A stretch of 49,148 nt of DNA from positions 1 to 49,148 of the forward strand of contig NZ_FNVG01000031.1 of NCBI RefSeq assembly GCF_900107935.1, given 5' to 3'. Under the pieces are notes generated by a model. That model did not search any database. It worked only from the letters and a program-made list of their open reading frames with translations, and had not been told where the DNA came from. Shown in pieces: positions 17,456 through 26,881 of this stretch. Numbering within the stretch: position 1 is the first letter of the stretch; each line of letters starts with the position of its first letter. Origin of the DNA: Vibrio hangzhouensis (lineage in GTDB: Bacteria > Pseudomonadota > Gammaproteobacteria > Enterobacterales > Vibrionaceae). A program made the translations under genes and the position numbers.

Positions 17456-18826
17456 TTATTCACAAGGCGGAGCCAAATGAATTAGCGCCAAGCCACCTTG
17501 TGACGTCTCACGGTACTTCTTGTTCATATCTTTACCTGTCTGATACATAGTATCGATGACTTTATCTAAAGAGATGAGACACTTACTGGTGCGTTTTAGT
17601 GCCATGCGTGAAGCGTTGATTGCTTTCATTGCACCCATGGCGTTGCGCTCAATGCAAGGAACCTGAACCAAACCGCCAATAGGGTCGCACGTCATACCAA
17701 GCGAGTGCTCCATGGCAATCTCGGCTGCAATACACATCTGTTCATTGCTGCCACCGCGCAATGCTGTCAGACCGGCCGCCGCCATTGACGACGATACGCC
17801 CACTTCACCCTGACAGCCGACTTCGGCACCAGAGATAGAGGCGTTAGTTTTATATAGAATACCGATAGCGCCCGATACGGCTAAGAAATCTTTGAGCTGC
17901 TTGGTGTCGAGCTCTTTAATGAATCTGTGGTAGTACATTAATACCGCTGGAATCACGCCTGCTGCTCCGTTTGTCGGAGAGGTGACGACTTGACCGCCGG
18001 CCGCATTTTCTTCACTGACGGCAAACGCAAACAGGTTTATCCAGTCCATGATTTCCATTGGATCATTTTCAATAGCCGCATTGGCTTCGAGTTTTTTCAA
18101 CAGGTTAGGGGCGCGGCGAGTCACATTGAGACCACCATCAAGAATCCCTTCGGTCTCAAAGCCACGCTCCATGCAGCGCGTCATGACGCGCCAGATCTGC
18201 TCAGCTTTTTCATCGATATCCTCAAGAGCTTTAAAAGCAAGCTCATTGCGGAGCACCATTCCACCCAGACTCAATCCATTTTTCTCTGCCAGTTCTAGCA
18301 TTTCATCCGCGCTTTGGAACGGGAATTCGACAGCTACTTCTTGTTCTTTTTTACCGTGTTGCAGTTCGTGCTCTGTAGCGATAAAACCGCCACCGATTGA
18401 GTAATAGGTTTCAAAACCAATACGACTACCTTTGCTATCAAAAGCAGAGATGGTCATGCCGTTTTCGTGGAGAGGAAGGTTCTCTTCATGAAACAGCATA
18501 TCGGTTTTGTAGTTGAATGCGATGTTGTGCGTGCCTGAAAGAGGCAATTCACCTTCATCGATCGCTTTTCTCATCGCCTGGTTAGCACTGGAAATTTTAA
18601 TCGTATCTGGCTTGTTTCCGAGAAGACCCAGAATCGTCGCACGATCGGTATGGTGACCAATTCCTGTCAGTGATAGGGAACCGTAGAGGTCAACTTGAAC
18701 TCGTGCCACCTTTTCAAGATCTTCAGCGATCAACTTTGTGAACTGGTAGCCAGCGATCATTGGACCATTTGTGTGCGAACTCGAAGGGCCGACGCCTATC
18801 TTATATATCTCAAATATTGAAAGCAT
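17456..18826 (-). CDS. sdaA: L-serine ammonia-lyase, single-chain iron-sulfur type
   Basis: 456 residues. It deaminates L-serine to pyruvate and ammonia using a [4Fe-4S] cluster. The N-terminal SDH-beta domain opens with FEIYKIGVGPSSSHTNGPM. The C-terminal alpha domain holds the cysteine blocks GCQGEVG, GMTCDPIGG and VPCIERNAMGA that bind the cluster. The chain ends APPCE, with a penultimate cysteine as in the tail-in-mouth members. The ATG at 18826 has AAGG at good spacing; an in-frame GTG at 18832 is the longer alternative. It stands alone, convergent with ttrSR and divergent from zwf. SdaB is an equally close paralogue, so the symbol is by family only. Confidence 0.92.
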   Translation of the reverse strand: MLSIFEIYKIGVGPSSSHTNGPMIAGYQFTKLIAEDLEKVARVQVDLYGSLSLTGIGHHTDRATILGLLGNKPDTIKISSANQAMRKAIDEGELPLSGTHNIAFNYKTDMLFHEENLPLHENGMTISAFDSKGSRIGFETYYSIGGGFIATEHELQHGKKEQEVAVEFPFQSADEMLELAEKNGLSLGGMVLRNELAFKALEDIDEKAEQIWRVMTRCMERGFETEGILDGGLNVTRRAPNLLKKLEANAAIENDPMEIMDWINLFAFAVSEENAAGGQVVTSPTNGAAGVIPAVLMYYHRFIKELDTKQLKDFLAVSGAIGILYKTNASISGAEVGCQGEVGVSSSMAAAGLTALRGGSNEQMCIAAEIAMEHSLGMTCDPIGGLVQVPCIERNAMGAMKAINASRMALKRTSKCLISLDKVIDTMYQTGKDMNKKYRETSQGGLALIHLAPPCE

Positions 18827-18996
18827 GCTCACCTTCTCTGTAATTAGTGTTTGTCTGATTGAGACTGACCTGAACCACCGCTCTCTGGATGGTGTCGTTT
18901 GTTAACCATATGTTTACATTATATTGAATTGTGCCACAAGTGATGATGTTATGTGGTCTAATTTTGCCCTATTAGTAGCAGGATCTGCGATTAAAG

Positions 18997-19011
18997 TGCA
19001 GTTTTACTAAC
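18997..19011. promoter_or_regulatory. Candidate HexR operator upstream of zwf
   Basis: TGCAGTTTTACTAAC matches 12 of 15 positions of the HexR palindrome TGTARTWWWAYTACA. HexR controls zwf in many gammaproteobacteria including vibrios. It lies 176 bp before the zwf start; the mismatches cluster at the right end, so the call is tentative. Confidence 0.35.
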
Positions 19012-19084
19012 TTTATATGTGTTTGATCTAATAGCGTGTCGCAAGATTTTCAGGTGTCTGGTCGGAGGTCATGTATGGCGTGAA

Positions 19085-19109
19085 TTTGCCTATCTTACCT
19101 ATAGGCAAA
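19085..19109. repeat. Inverted repeat in zwf 5' region
   Basis: Arms TTTGCCTAT and ATAGGCAAA, perfect over 9 bp with a 7 nt spacer, 77 bp before zwf, followed by the T-rich ACTTATTTTCTTTTT. It could be a regulator site or, if transcribed, an attenuator-like hairpin. Confidence 0.5.
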
Positions 19110-19186
19110 ACTTATTTTCTTTTTATCTAGCACGCTGTTAACATTGCGTCCGCTAAACAATTGCCCCCATTGTCTAAGGAAAAAAG

Positions 19187-20689
19187 ATGGTAATACCTGA
19201 AAATAGCAGCATCGTAATTTTTGGTGCTTCAGGGGATCTTACGTACCGTAAGCTGATCCCTGCGCTTTACCATTTGTATGCTAGTAATCAACTGCCTAAA
19301 TCATTCGCGATTCTTGGTGTTAGCCGCACTCAATACAGTGACGAGACTTACCGAGAAAAGCTAAAACAGTCGCTACAAGAGATGGAAAAGACCGAGCCAG
19401 AAACGCTCAATGCTTTTTGTAATCATCTTCACTATCAAGCGATTGATACTTCAGACACTCAAGATTATGCCAAACTGGCTACGCGTCTTGATGATGTTGC
19501 CGAGCAATATGGCTTTGAGCAACGCAATACCCTTTACTACCTGGCTACACCGCCTAGCTTGTATAGCATTATTCCAGCAAGTCTTGCGGCACACGGTTTA
19601 AACGGGGAAAGCGATGGATGGAAACGTCTTATCATCGAAAAGCCATTTGGCTATGATCTGGCGTCTGCCCGCAAACTGGACCAAGAAATCCACGAGCATT
19701 TCCAGGAACACCAAATCTACCGTATTGACCATTATTTGGGTAAAGAGACGGTTCAGAACCTACTGGTACTTCGCTTCTCAAACGCGATGTTTGAGCCACT
19801 ATGGAATCATCAGTATGTGGACTATGTTGAAATCACTGGTGCTGAATTCCTGGGCGTAGAAGAACGTGGCGGTTATTATGATGGGTCTGGTGCGGTGCGC
19901 GACATGTTCCAAAACCATCTGCTGCAAGTTCTTGCGATGGTTGGCATGGAATCTCCGGCGCAAATCAATGCCGATGCAATCCGTAATGAAGTAGTAAAAG
20001 TACTGCAATGTCTACGTCCACTGTCGCAACAAGATCTCCGTGACAATTTGGTATTGGGTCAATACACAGAATCAAACGTTCGTGGGCAGTTCTTACCGAG
20101 CTATCGCAATGAACAAGGTGTCGCTGACGATTCGCGTACCGAAACTTACGTTGGCCTCAAGATGTTTATCGATAACTGGCGCTGGAACGGCGTACCTTTT
20201 TATGTGCGTACAGGTAAACGATTGCCGACTCGTGTGACAGAAGTGGTTATCCACTTTAAACGCACACCACATCCGGTATTTGGTCAGGATGCGCCAGAGA
20301 ACAAACTGATCATCCGTATTCAGCCGGATGAAGGCATTCAGATGAGCTTCGGTCTCAAGGAGCCCGGTGCTGGCTTCCACGCTAAGGAAGTGAAAATGAA
20401 CTTCCACTATGCATCGCTGCAAGAGACACAAATGCTTACTGCTTACGAGCGTTTGTTACTTGATGCACTCAATGGGGATGCTACGCTTTTTGCAAGAAGT
20501 GATGCCGTAGAAGCATGTTGGGAGTTTGTGCAACCTATTCTGGATTTCAAACAGGATCCACAAGCGTTGTTTGGTTATGCGTGTGGTACCTGGGGGCCTC
20601 AGGAATCTGATCAACTGCTACAAAGTGATGGTCGCGCATGGCGTTTCCCATGTAAGAACCTGACTGATACAGACTACTGCGAACTGTAA
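19187..20689 (+). CDS. zwf: Glucose-6-phosphate 1-dehydrogenase
   Basis: 500 residues, full length. It oxidises glucose-6-phosphate to 6-phosphogluconolactone with NADP+, the first step of the oxidative pentose phosphate and Entner-Doudoroff routes. The Rossmann motif is FGASGDLTYRKLIPAL (about residues 12-27) and the active site is RIDHYLGKETVQN (about 178-190). The downstream block with RTGKRLP is also present. AAGGAAAA precedes the ATG. The next gene is gnd after 93 bp; the pgl gene usually found between them in vibrios is absent here. Confidence 0.96.
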   Translation: MVIPENSSIVIFGASGDLTYRKLIPALYHLYASNQLPKSFAILGVSRTQYSDETYREKLKQSLQEMEKTEPETLNAFCNHLHYQAIDTSDTQDYAKLATRLDDVAEQYGFEQRNTLYYLATPPSLYSIIPASLAAHGLNGESDGWKRLIIEKPFGYDLASARKLDQEIHEHFQEHQIYRIDHYLGKETVQNLLVLRFSNAMFEPLWNHQYVDYVEITGAEFLGVEERGGYYDGSGAVRDMFQNHLLQVLAMVGMESPAQINADAIRNEVVKVLQCLRPLSQQDLRDNLVLGQYTESNVRGQFLPSYRNEQGVADDSRTETYVGLKMFIDNWRWNGVPFYVRTGKRLPTRVTEVVIHFKRTPHPVFGQDAPENKLIIRIQPDEGIQMSFGLKEPGAGFHAKEVKMNFHYASLQETQMLTAYERLLLDALNGDATLFARSDAVEACWEFVQPILDFKQDPQALFGYACGTWGPQESDQLLQSDGRAWRFPCKNLTDTDYCEL

Positions 20690-20782
20690 TTGCCGATTAG
20701 GTCGAGCTGAGGGCGCTGCACAACTTAGCTCGACAACAAGTTTAAAGCAGCAAGTTAAGTTGCCGAATTGATGGAGAGAACA

Positions 20783-22231
20783 ATGAAAGGTGATATTGGT
20801 GTAATTGGTCTGGCGGTAATGGGTCAGAACCTTATCCTAAACATGAATGACCACGGCTTTAAAGTAGTGGCTCACAACCGTACTGCTGCAAAAGTTGACG
20901 AGTTCCTGGAAGGTGCTGCTAAAGGCACCAACATTGTTGGTGCATATTCACTAGAAGAGCTAGTAGAGAAGCTAGAGTCACCACGTAAAGTGATGCTAAT
21001 GGTGCGTGCGGGTGAAGTGGTTGATAAGTTCATCGAAGCTCTAGTACCGTTGCTAGACAAAGGTGACATCATCATTGATGGTGGTAACACCAACTACCCC
21101 GACACTAACCGTCGTGTTGTTGAGTGCCGTGAAAAGGGCATCCACTTCATCGGTACTGGTGTTTCTGGTGGTGAAGAAGGTGCACGTTTTGGTCCTTCAA
21201 TCATGCCAGGCGGTGCTGCTGAAGCTTGGGAAGCGGTTAAGCCTATCTTCCAAGGTATCTCTGCAAAAACTGACGCTGGCGAGCCTTGTTGTGACTGGGT
21301 TGGTAACGACGGTGCTGGCCACTTCGTTAAGATGGTGCACAACGGTATCGAATACGGCGACATGCAGTTAATTACTGAAGCTTACCAGTTCATGAAAGAC
21401 GGCTTAGGCATGTCTGCTGACGAAATGCAGGCAGTATTTGCTGATTGGAACAAGACTGAACTAGACAGCTACCTAGTAGAAATCACGGCTGACATCCTTG
21501 GCTACAAAGACGAAGCCGGCGAGCCGCTAGTTGAGAAGATTCTTGATACTGCGGGTCAAAAAGGTACGGGTAAATGGACTGGTATCAACGCTCTAGACCT
21601 AGGTATTCCACTAACGCTTATCTCTGAGTCTGTATTCTCGCGCTGCCTATCTGCGCTTAAAGAGCAACGTGTTGAAGCTGAATCTCTATTCGGTAAGACA
21701 ATCACTCCAGTTGAAGGCGACAAGCAAGAGTGGGTGGATGCACTACGTCAAGCGTTACTAGCCTCTAAGATCATTTCTTACGCTCAAGGTTTCATGCTAA
21801 TGCGTGAAGCGTCAAATGAGAATGGTTGGGACCTGAACTACGGTAACGTGGCGCTAATGTGGCGTGGTGGTTGTATCATCCGCAGTGCGTTCCTGGGCAA
21901 CATCCGTGACGCGTACGAAGCAAACCCAGATCTTGCATTCCTGGGTTCAGATGAGTACTTCAAGAACATTCTACAAAGCAGCCTGGTAGCATGGCGTAAG
22001 GTTGCCGCTAAGTCTCTTGAAGCGGGCATCCCAATGCCTTGTACAACATCTGCTCTTACGTTCCTGGATGGTTACACAACGGCACGTCTACCTGCAAACC
22101 TTCTGCAGGCTCAACGTGACTACTTCGGTGCTCACACGTATGAGCGTATCGACCGTGAACGTGGTGAGTTCTTCCACACTAACTGGACTGGTACAGGCGG
22201 TAATACTGCTTCTACGACTTACGACGTATAA
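20783..22231 (+). CDS. gnd: 6-phosphogluconate dehydrogenase, decarboxylating
   Basis: 482 residues from the ATG at 20783, which has GGAGAG just upstream; an in-frame extension to 20768 adds five unlikely residues. It converts 6-phosphogluconate to ribulose-5-phosphate, CO2 and NADPH. The N-terminal NADP-binding motif is GVIGLAVMGQNLILN, the substrate site is GTGVSGGEEGARFGPS, and the catalytic lysine/asparagine segment is GHFVKMVHNGIEYGDMQLI. The C-terminus ends with the swivel tail FFHTNWTGTGG. Codon use is visibly more biased than in zwf (for example many CTA leucines and GGT/GCT), suggesting high expression. A clear terminator follows. Confidence 0.96.
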   Translation: MKGDIGVIGLAVMGQNLILNMNDHGFKVVAHNRTAAKVDEFLEGAAKGTNIVGAYSLEELVEKLESPRKVMLMVRAGEVVDKFIEALVPLLDKGDIIIDGGNTNYPDTNRRVVECREKGIHFIGTGVSGGEEGARFGPSIMPGGAAEAWEAVKPIFQGISAKTDAGEPCCDWVGNDGAGHFVKMVHNGIEYGDMQLITEAYQFMKDGLGMSADEMQAVFADWNKTELDSYLVEITADILGYKDEAGEPLVEKILDTAGQKGTGKWTGINALDLGIPLTLISESVFSRCLSALKEQRVEAESLFGKTITPVEGDKQEWVDALRQALLASKIISYAQGFMLMREASNENGWDLNYGNVALMWRGGCIIRSAFLGNIRDAYEANPDLAFLGSDEYFKNILQSSLVAWRKVAAKSLEAGIPMPCTTSALTFLDGYTTARLPANLLQAQRDYFGAHTYERIDRERGEFFHTNWTGTGGNTASTTYDV

Positions 22232-22251
22232 TCACAAAGTTGATTAAATAG

Positions 22252-22285
22252 AGCCTTACGATGCATGTCGTAAGGCTTTTTTTTG
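22252..22285 (+). terminator. Rho-independent terminator after gnd
   Basis: Stem AGCCTTACGA / TCGTAAGGCT with a 6 nt loop and eight Ts, 20 bp after gnd. Confidence 0.95.
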
Positions 22286-22474
22286 GTTCAAGCTAAGCAA
22301 ATTGAGACGTACGTGCGCCAGAATACATTGCGTAAACGGAATCTTATTCACAGTTGCATCATTAGCATATCGATTTATTAGTCAGGGTTGATATATCATT
22401 CGGGCTCAGAATGAACATAACTGGCATAGACTCCGGCAGAGAGTCAGCAAACAAGCCAGGATACAATTTGGACA

Positions 22475-23509
22475 GTGATGATGTTGTCAAAAAAAAGCCT
22501 TTTCACCTTCTGGGTGTGGATGGTTTCACTTGGATCTCAAGCACAAGAGATCCTTTTTTATAATTGGGTTGGTTATCTTGACCAAACGCTGGTCGAGCAA
22601 TTTGAATCTGAGCATCGTATTAAAATAGCGCAAGACTATTTTGCCAGTGAAGATCTAAGGGATGAGGTCATCAATAGCGGTCGAGCCAATGGCTTCGATC
22701 TGGTGTTGGTTGATGGCTGGAGTTTGCAGATAATGGGCAACAAGAAGCTGTTTCACAATGTCAGTGATCTAATCAGGTCAATGCCGGAACGCTTTGGTTC
22801 AGAGTTTCAACAGGCCTGTGGTGAGTACGGCATTCCCTACAGTTGGGGCACGTTAGGTATCGTTTATCGAAGTGAAGTGGCAAGGCAACCGATTACGTCC
22901 TGGAAACAGCTGTTTCACCCTCCCAAAGAGCACCAAGGTAAAATAGTAATGTACAGCGATATTGTGGATGGAACTGCAAGTGCGTTGTTGGCCGCCGGTC
23001 AATCCCCATTTACTTCTGATGTGGATACCTTGAAGCAGGCTTACGGTTTATTTCAGACACAGGCCCCCCATGTGCTTGCCTATGAGTATGGTGATTCGTA
23101 TGCCTATCGCCATGGAGCGAGTAGTGAGATGACAATGGCATTGGGTTACTCAGGCGATGAGTATTCGATTGCTGAAGTAACAGGTCAAGCGGATTGGACC
23201 TATGTCGTACCTAAAGAGGGGACGGTCATATGGACAGAGTGTCTGGCCTTTCCAGCTTCTGGAGAGATTCATCCTCAGACCCTCGAGTTTGTTCGTTTTC
23301 TTTCCAGGCCAGAGATTGCGATCCAAAATGCAGAGTCAGTATGGATGGCAACACCTGTCACTCAGGCGCTTGAGTTAGCGTCAGAGGAATACCGAACAGA
23401 TTCGGGACTCTTCCCAGATCAAGAAGTACTAGAGAAAAGCCACCACTATCAACCTATTGCTTCAAATGGACAGAGGTTGCGTTTTAAGATTCAGCAGTCA
23501 CTGCGGTAG
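22475..23509 (+). CDS. nspS: Periplasmic polyamine-binding protein, NspS-like
   Basis: 344 residues with a signal peptide (about 1-23, cut near SQA-QE). It belongs to the PotD/spermidine-binding family: ILFYNWVGYLDQTLVEQFE at the start, SWGTLGIVYR in the middle, and several aromatic and acidic positions typical of polyamine pockets. No ABC permease or ATPase follows. Instead a GGDEF-EAL membrane protein starts 9 bp downstream, exactly as in the Vibrio NspS-MbaA pair, where the binding protein reports norspermidine or spermidine to MbaA rather than importing it. GTG at 22475 and ATGs at 22478 and 22481 are all possible starts; the ribosome binding site is weak. The symbol rests on this pairing. 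Confidence 0.82.
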   Translation: MMMLSKKSLFTFWVWMVSLGSQAQEILFYNWVGYLDQTLVEQFESEHRIKIAQDYFASEDLRDEVINSGRANGFDLVLVDGWSLQIMGNKKLFHNVSDLIRSMPERFGSEFQQACGEYGIPYSWGTLGIVYRSEVARQPITSWKQLFHPPKEHQGKIVMYSDIVDGTASALLAAGQSPFTSDVDTLKQAYGLFQTQAPHVLAYEYGDSYAYRHGASSEMTMALGYSGDEYSIAEVTGQADWTYVVPKEGTVIWTECLAFPASGEIHPQTLEFVRFLSRPEIAIQNAESVWMATPVTQALELASEEYRTDSGLFPDQEVLEKSHHYQPIASNGQRLRFKIQQSLR

Positions 23510-23518
23510 GTTAAGATA

Positions 23519-25888
23519 ATGCGATTAGTCACTAAAGTGGACATTACCTTGCTACCACTTATCACTATGATATTTGCGTTATGTGGATTTTCGGTTTATC
23601 AGGCTGCAAGAACAAACACTTACGATGCGTTCAAGCAGTGGTTGGCAAGAGATTTGCAATCATTGGATAAAGAGATTCGCCTGGAAATCAGAACCCATCA
23701 GTCTACCCTGTCTGAAGCGTTAAATGGTGCGGAGATGATTCGCTATGTTAACGAGAAATACCATCACTATCAGGCATTTTCTTTGGATGCTGCGTTGTAC
23801 AAAATGTTGCAGCGCACTTATCTGGGGAGAGATGTGTCTAGCCTTCATATAGTGAATCAAAGTGATGGCGTCGTGCTTGATTACACTCCGAGGAAAGACC
23901 CGTTTCAGCCTCAGCAACTTCCAACAGATCCATTCCAGTTCATCGATAAGATGCTGTCAACATTTAAAACCAGTGACAGGTTTTCACAGAACTTAGCTAT
24001 CTATGAAACTGACAGTGGTGAGTTGAACTTATTATTGTCAGAGATGTTTTCCTCGCGCTTATTAACCTATGATGATTTTGCCACACCTGCCAACGGTTAT
24101 TTAGTGGCTATTCAAATCGCAAAGATTAACTCTTTGGCGGAGTTTTCTCGTTCGCTCGAGAGCAATATAGGCGTACAGATTCGTTCTCATTTCAAACCTG
24201 TCGCCGTCGAATTTCCACTATCAGATTCAGAAATCGATATTGTGCTAGAAGGTGGTGATATTCGTGCAGTGATGAGTTCAAGTTTTTTCCAGCTCGAGCT
24301 TCTGATTGCCAGTCATTCAGTAGATGAGTATCTGATTTCAAGTCGACAACTGATCACATTTGTTGTTATTGCAGCTTCTTTAGTAAGCTTTTTTTTAATT
24401 CGTCTGCTTTTTTTGGCGACAGTAGTTAATCCGATCAATCGTCTTCACGATCGCATTCATGATACATCTAGATTGTCGACCAGAAACTTTGATTTGTTGC
24501 CGGGGAAGGATGAAGTCTCGAAGCTCAACAACGCCTACCTTAAATTATTGGTAGATTTGCAACGATTAGCTTCATTTGACACCTTGACGGGATTGCCGAA
24601 TAGAAGAAGTTTTGAACATCTACTTAATGACAGTCTGAGTGAAGTGACGAGTTCTAAGACCTATTCAGCGCTGTTGTTTATCGACCTTGATAACTTTAAG
24701 TGGGTCAATGATCATTTCGGTCATGTGACCGGTGATCGTTTGTTAAAGGAGTTTGGCGAGCGACTTAAGCTCGTAATGTCGAGCCAAACTTGTCAGGGGT
24801 ATTTCCAGAGCGGAGCCGTCGCCAGAATCGCTGGTGATGAGTTTGCGGTGCTGTTGACTCAAATTCCTAATGCAGACACCGCAAAGGCTATTGCAGGTCA
24901 AATCCTGGCGGAGTTTGAGCACGGGTTTTATCTCGATGGAGTGTGCCATCAGGTACAAGCCAGTATCGGTATTGCATTGACCAGTGGTGCGCCAACAGAC
25001 ATGGTCACAATATTCAAAAGTGCCGATGCGGCGATGTATCGGGCGAAGGCTGAAGGTCGTAACCGCTACGTGATGTTTGATCAAACCATCGCGGCAGACG
25101 TGTTTCGCAGGCAATTGATTGAAGACGAACTCAACAAAGCACTGGTGGAAGACAGCTTCGAACTGGTCTACATGCCAATCTACGATATGAGAGACTCAGT
25201 TGTCGTGGGATACGAGGTATTACTTCGCTGCAAAGCGTTGGCGGAGTTGAACGTTGGTCCCGATGTATTCATTCCGATTGCCGAATCTTCGGGTTTGATC
25301 AAGCGCATCGACCAGTGGGTATTAGAGCATGCTCTGAGCCAATATCAAAAGATGAAGGACGATGGTTTTCTTGGCTACGTTTCGGTCAATATCTCATCAG
25401 TAGAACTGAAGAACGATAACTTTGTTTCTTTGATGGCACGATTGGTGGAGCAGTATGCTGTTCCAGCAGGCAAGTTGTATTTGGAGTTAACCGAAACCAG
25501 GCTGTTATCTCCGGATAGTGAGAGCATTGAGACCTTAAAACGTTTACGAGCAATGGGGATATTGCTGTCATTGGATGATTTTGGTACTGGATATACTGCG
25601 TTTAGTCAACTGACTCATTATCCGGTAGATTGCATTAAGATTGATCGTTCATTTGTTGGTCAGATTGATGCTGTTTCGGGGCAATCGATCGTCAATATTA
25701 TCCTGGCAATATCCGAAATATATGGTTTGCAGGTAATTGCAGAAGGCATTGAAACCGAGCTACAGCAAGACTATTTGCTGCAACGAGACTGCATCTTTGG
25801 GCAAGGGTATTTGTTGAGTAAACCCATTTCTCATAATGCGTTTCTTGAGTTAATCGACTTAAACGTGCGAGTCCTGGAAAGTACTTAG
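23519..25888 (+). CDS. mbaA: Polyamine-responsive GGDEF-EAL membrane protein, MbaA-like
   Basis: 789 residues. Membrane helices at about 9-29 and 278-302 bracket a periplasmic domain that likely docks the NspS-like protein. A short HAMP-like linker follows, then GGDEF (about 350-520) and EAL (about 530-785) domains. The GGDEF signature reads A438-GDEF and there is no RxxD I-site before it. The EAL signature reads E566-VL, with the other phosphodiesterase residues kept (N624, E656, D686/D687, K707, E742, Q762 region). It should therefore be able to hydrolyse c-di-GMP; cyclase ability is possible. Length and domains match V. cholerae MbaA. Cotranscribed with the upstream gene. Confidence 0.86.
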   Translation: MRLVTKVDITLLPLITMIFALCGFSVYQAARTNTYDAFKQWLARDLQSLDKEIRLEIRTHQSTLSEALNGAEMIRYVNEKYHHYQAFSLDAALYKMLQRTYLGRDVSSLHIVNQSDGVVLDYTPRKDPFQPQQLPTDPFQFIDKMLSTFKTSDRFSQNLAIYETDSGELNLLLSEMFSSRLLTYDDFATPANGYLVAIQIAKINSLAEFSRSLESNIGVQIRSHFKPVAVEFPLSDSEIDIVLEGGDIRAVMSSSFFQLELLIASHSVDEYLISSRQLITFVVIAASLVSFFLIRLLFLATVVNPINRLHDRIHDTSRLSTRNFDLLPGKDEVSKLNNAYLKLLVDLQRLASFDTLTGLPNRRSFEHLLNDSLSEVTSSKTYSALLFIDLDNFKWVNDHFGHVTGDRLLKEFGERLKLVMSSQTCQGYFQSGAVARIAGDEFAVLLTQIPNADTAKAIAGQILAEFEHGFYLDGVCHQVQASIGIALTSGAPTDMVTIFKSADAAMYRAKAEGRNRYVMFDQTIAADVFRRQLIEDELNKALVEDSFELVYMPIYDMRDSVVVGYEVLLRCKALAELNVGPDVFIPIAESSGLIKRIDQWVLEHALSQYQKMKDDGFLGYVSVNISSVELKNDNFVSLMARLVEQYAVPAGKLYLELTETRLLSPDSESIETLKRLRAMGILLSLDDFGTGYTAFSQLTHYPVDCIKIDRSFVGQIDAVSGQSIVNIILAISEIYGLQVIAEGIETELQQDYLLQRDCIFGQGYLLSKPISHNAFLELIDLNVRVLEST

Positions 25889-26014
25889 CTAGGCGGTACA
25901 ACTAGTCTATCGGCACAGCTGCGACAGTTTCCATATATAACGCTGGACGGGTATCACTTGCGGAATCTATAGTAAGGTTAACAATCACATAGCAATGACT
26001 GCTAAGGAGACGTT

Positions 26015-26821
26015 ATGCCCCTTTCTATCCCTACGCTGGGTGCCGGTACGTTCCGGCTTAAAGGCGAAGACGCTTACAATTCAGTGAAAATGGCCCTGGA
26101 GGCTGGTTATCGGCATATTGATACGGCGCAGATATACGGCAATGAGAAAGAAGTAGGGCAGGCATTGGCCGATTCGACCGTAGAACGGAGTGAACTGTTT
26201 ATTACCACCAAGATATGGATGGACAGACTGGGTAAGGCATCATTCATCCCAAGCCTTCAGGAGAGTTTACTCGACCTTCAGCTAGATTATGTGGATTTGT
26301 TGCTGATTCACTGGCCATTAAAAGATGACGCAGTACCGATGGAAGAGTATTTGCAGGAGCTGAAACATGCTCAGGACACTGGCTTAGCTCGTCATATTGG
26401 TGTGTCGAACTTTACAGTTGCACATATGAGGCAGGCGATAGAGATTCTGGGCGAAAATGTCTTGTATACCAACCAGGTTGAAGTACATCCCTATTTACAA
26501 AACAAGCCAGTGACTGAGTTTTGCAGCAACCACAACATGATTGTCACAGGGTACATGCCTTTTGCTTACGGCGATGTATTAAAAGACGGTTCGATTAAGC
26601 ATATTGCTGAAAAGCACAGTGCGACAGCGGCGCAAGTAGTGTTGGCCTGGATGGCTAAATCGGGTTTTGTTACGATTCCGTCGTCAACCAAGAAAGCCAA
26701 TATTGAAAGCAATTTAGCCTACTCACAGGTGACGCTTGATGATGAGGATATGAAGGTTATTGCCGGATTGGATCGTGGACATCGGTTAGCCAATCCTGAT
26801 TTCGCTCCCGAATGGGATTAG
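26015..26821 (+). CDS. dkgB: Aldo-keto reductase, 2,5-diketogluconate reductase B type
   Basis: 268 residues, the length of E. coli DkgB. This is an NADPH-dependent TIM-barrel reductase. The catalytic tetrad is visible: D36 and Y41 in GYRHIDTAQIYGNE, K66 in ITTKIW, and H99 in LLIHWP. The C-terminal IPSSTK cofactor site is present. The family reduces 2,5-diketo-D-gluconate and a range of aldehydes including methylglyoxal; the physiological substrate here cannot be told. TAAGGAG precedes the ATG. Single gene, ended by a hairpin shared with convergent yajD. Confidence 0.88.
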   Translation: MPLSIPTLGAGTFRLKGEDAYNSVKMALEAGYRHIDTAQIYGNEKEVGQALADSTVERSELFITTKIWMDRLGKASFIPSLQESLLDLQLDYVDLLLIHWPLKDDAVPMEEYLQELKHAQDTGLARHIGVSNFTVAHMRQAIEILGENVLYTNQVEVHPYLQNKPVTEFCSNHNMIVTGYMPFAYGDVLKDGSIKHIAEKHSATAAQVVLAWMAKSGFVTIPSSTKKANIESNLAYSQVTLDDEDMKVIAGLDRGHRLANPDFAPEWD

Positions 26822-26838
26822 CGCGAATCTGTTTGTAA

Positions 26839-26874
26839 GAAAAACGTCAGATGATAGTAGTCACTGACGTTTTC
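26839..26874. terminator. Bidirectional terminator between dkgB and yajD
   Basis: Stem GAAAAACGTCAG / CTGACGTTTTC flanked by T-tracts in both directions, between convergent genes. Confidence 0.85.
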
Positions 26875-26881
26875 TTATTCA

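Larger units (their letters stand above)
18827..19186. other. sdaA-zwf divergent intergenic region
   Basis: 360 bp without a gene. It holds the promoters of both flanking genes, a HexR-like sequence (18997-19011) and a strong inverted repeat (19085-19109). No RNA gene or small reading frame of note was seen. Confidence 0.7.
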
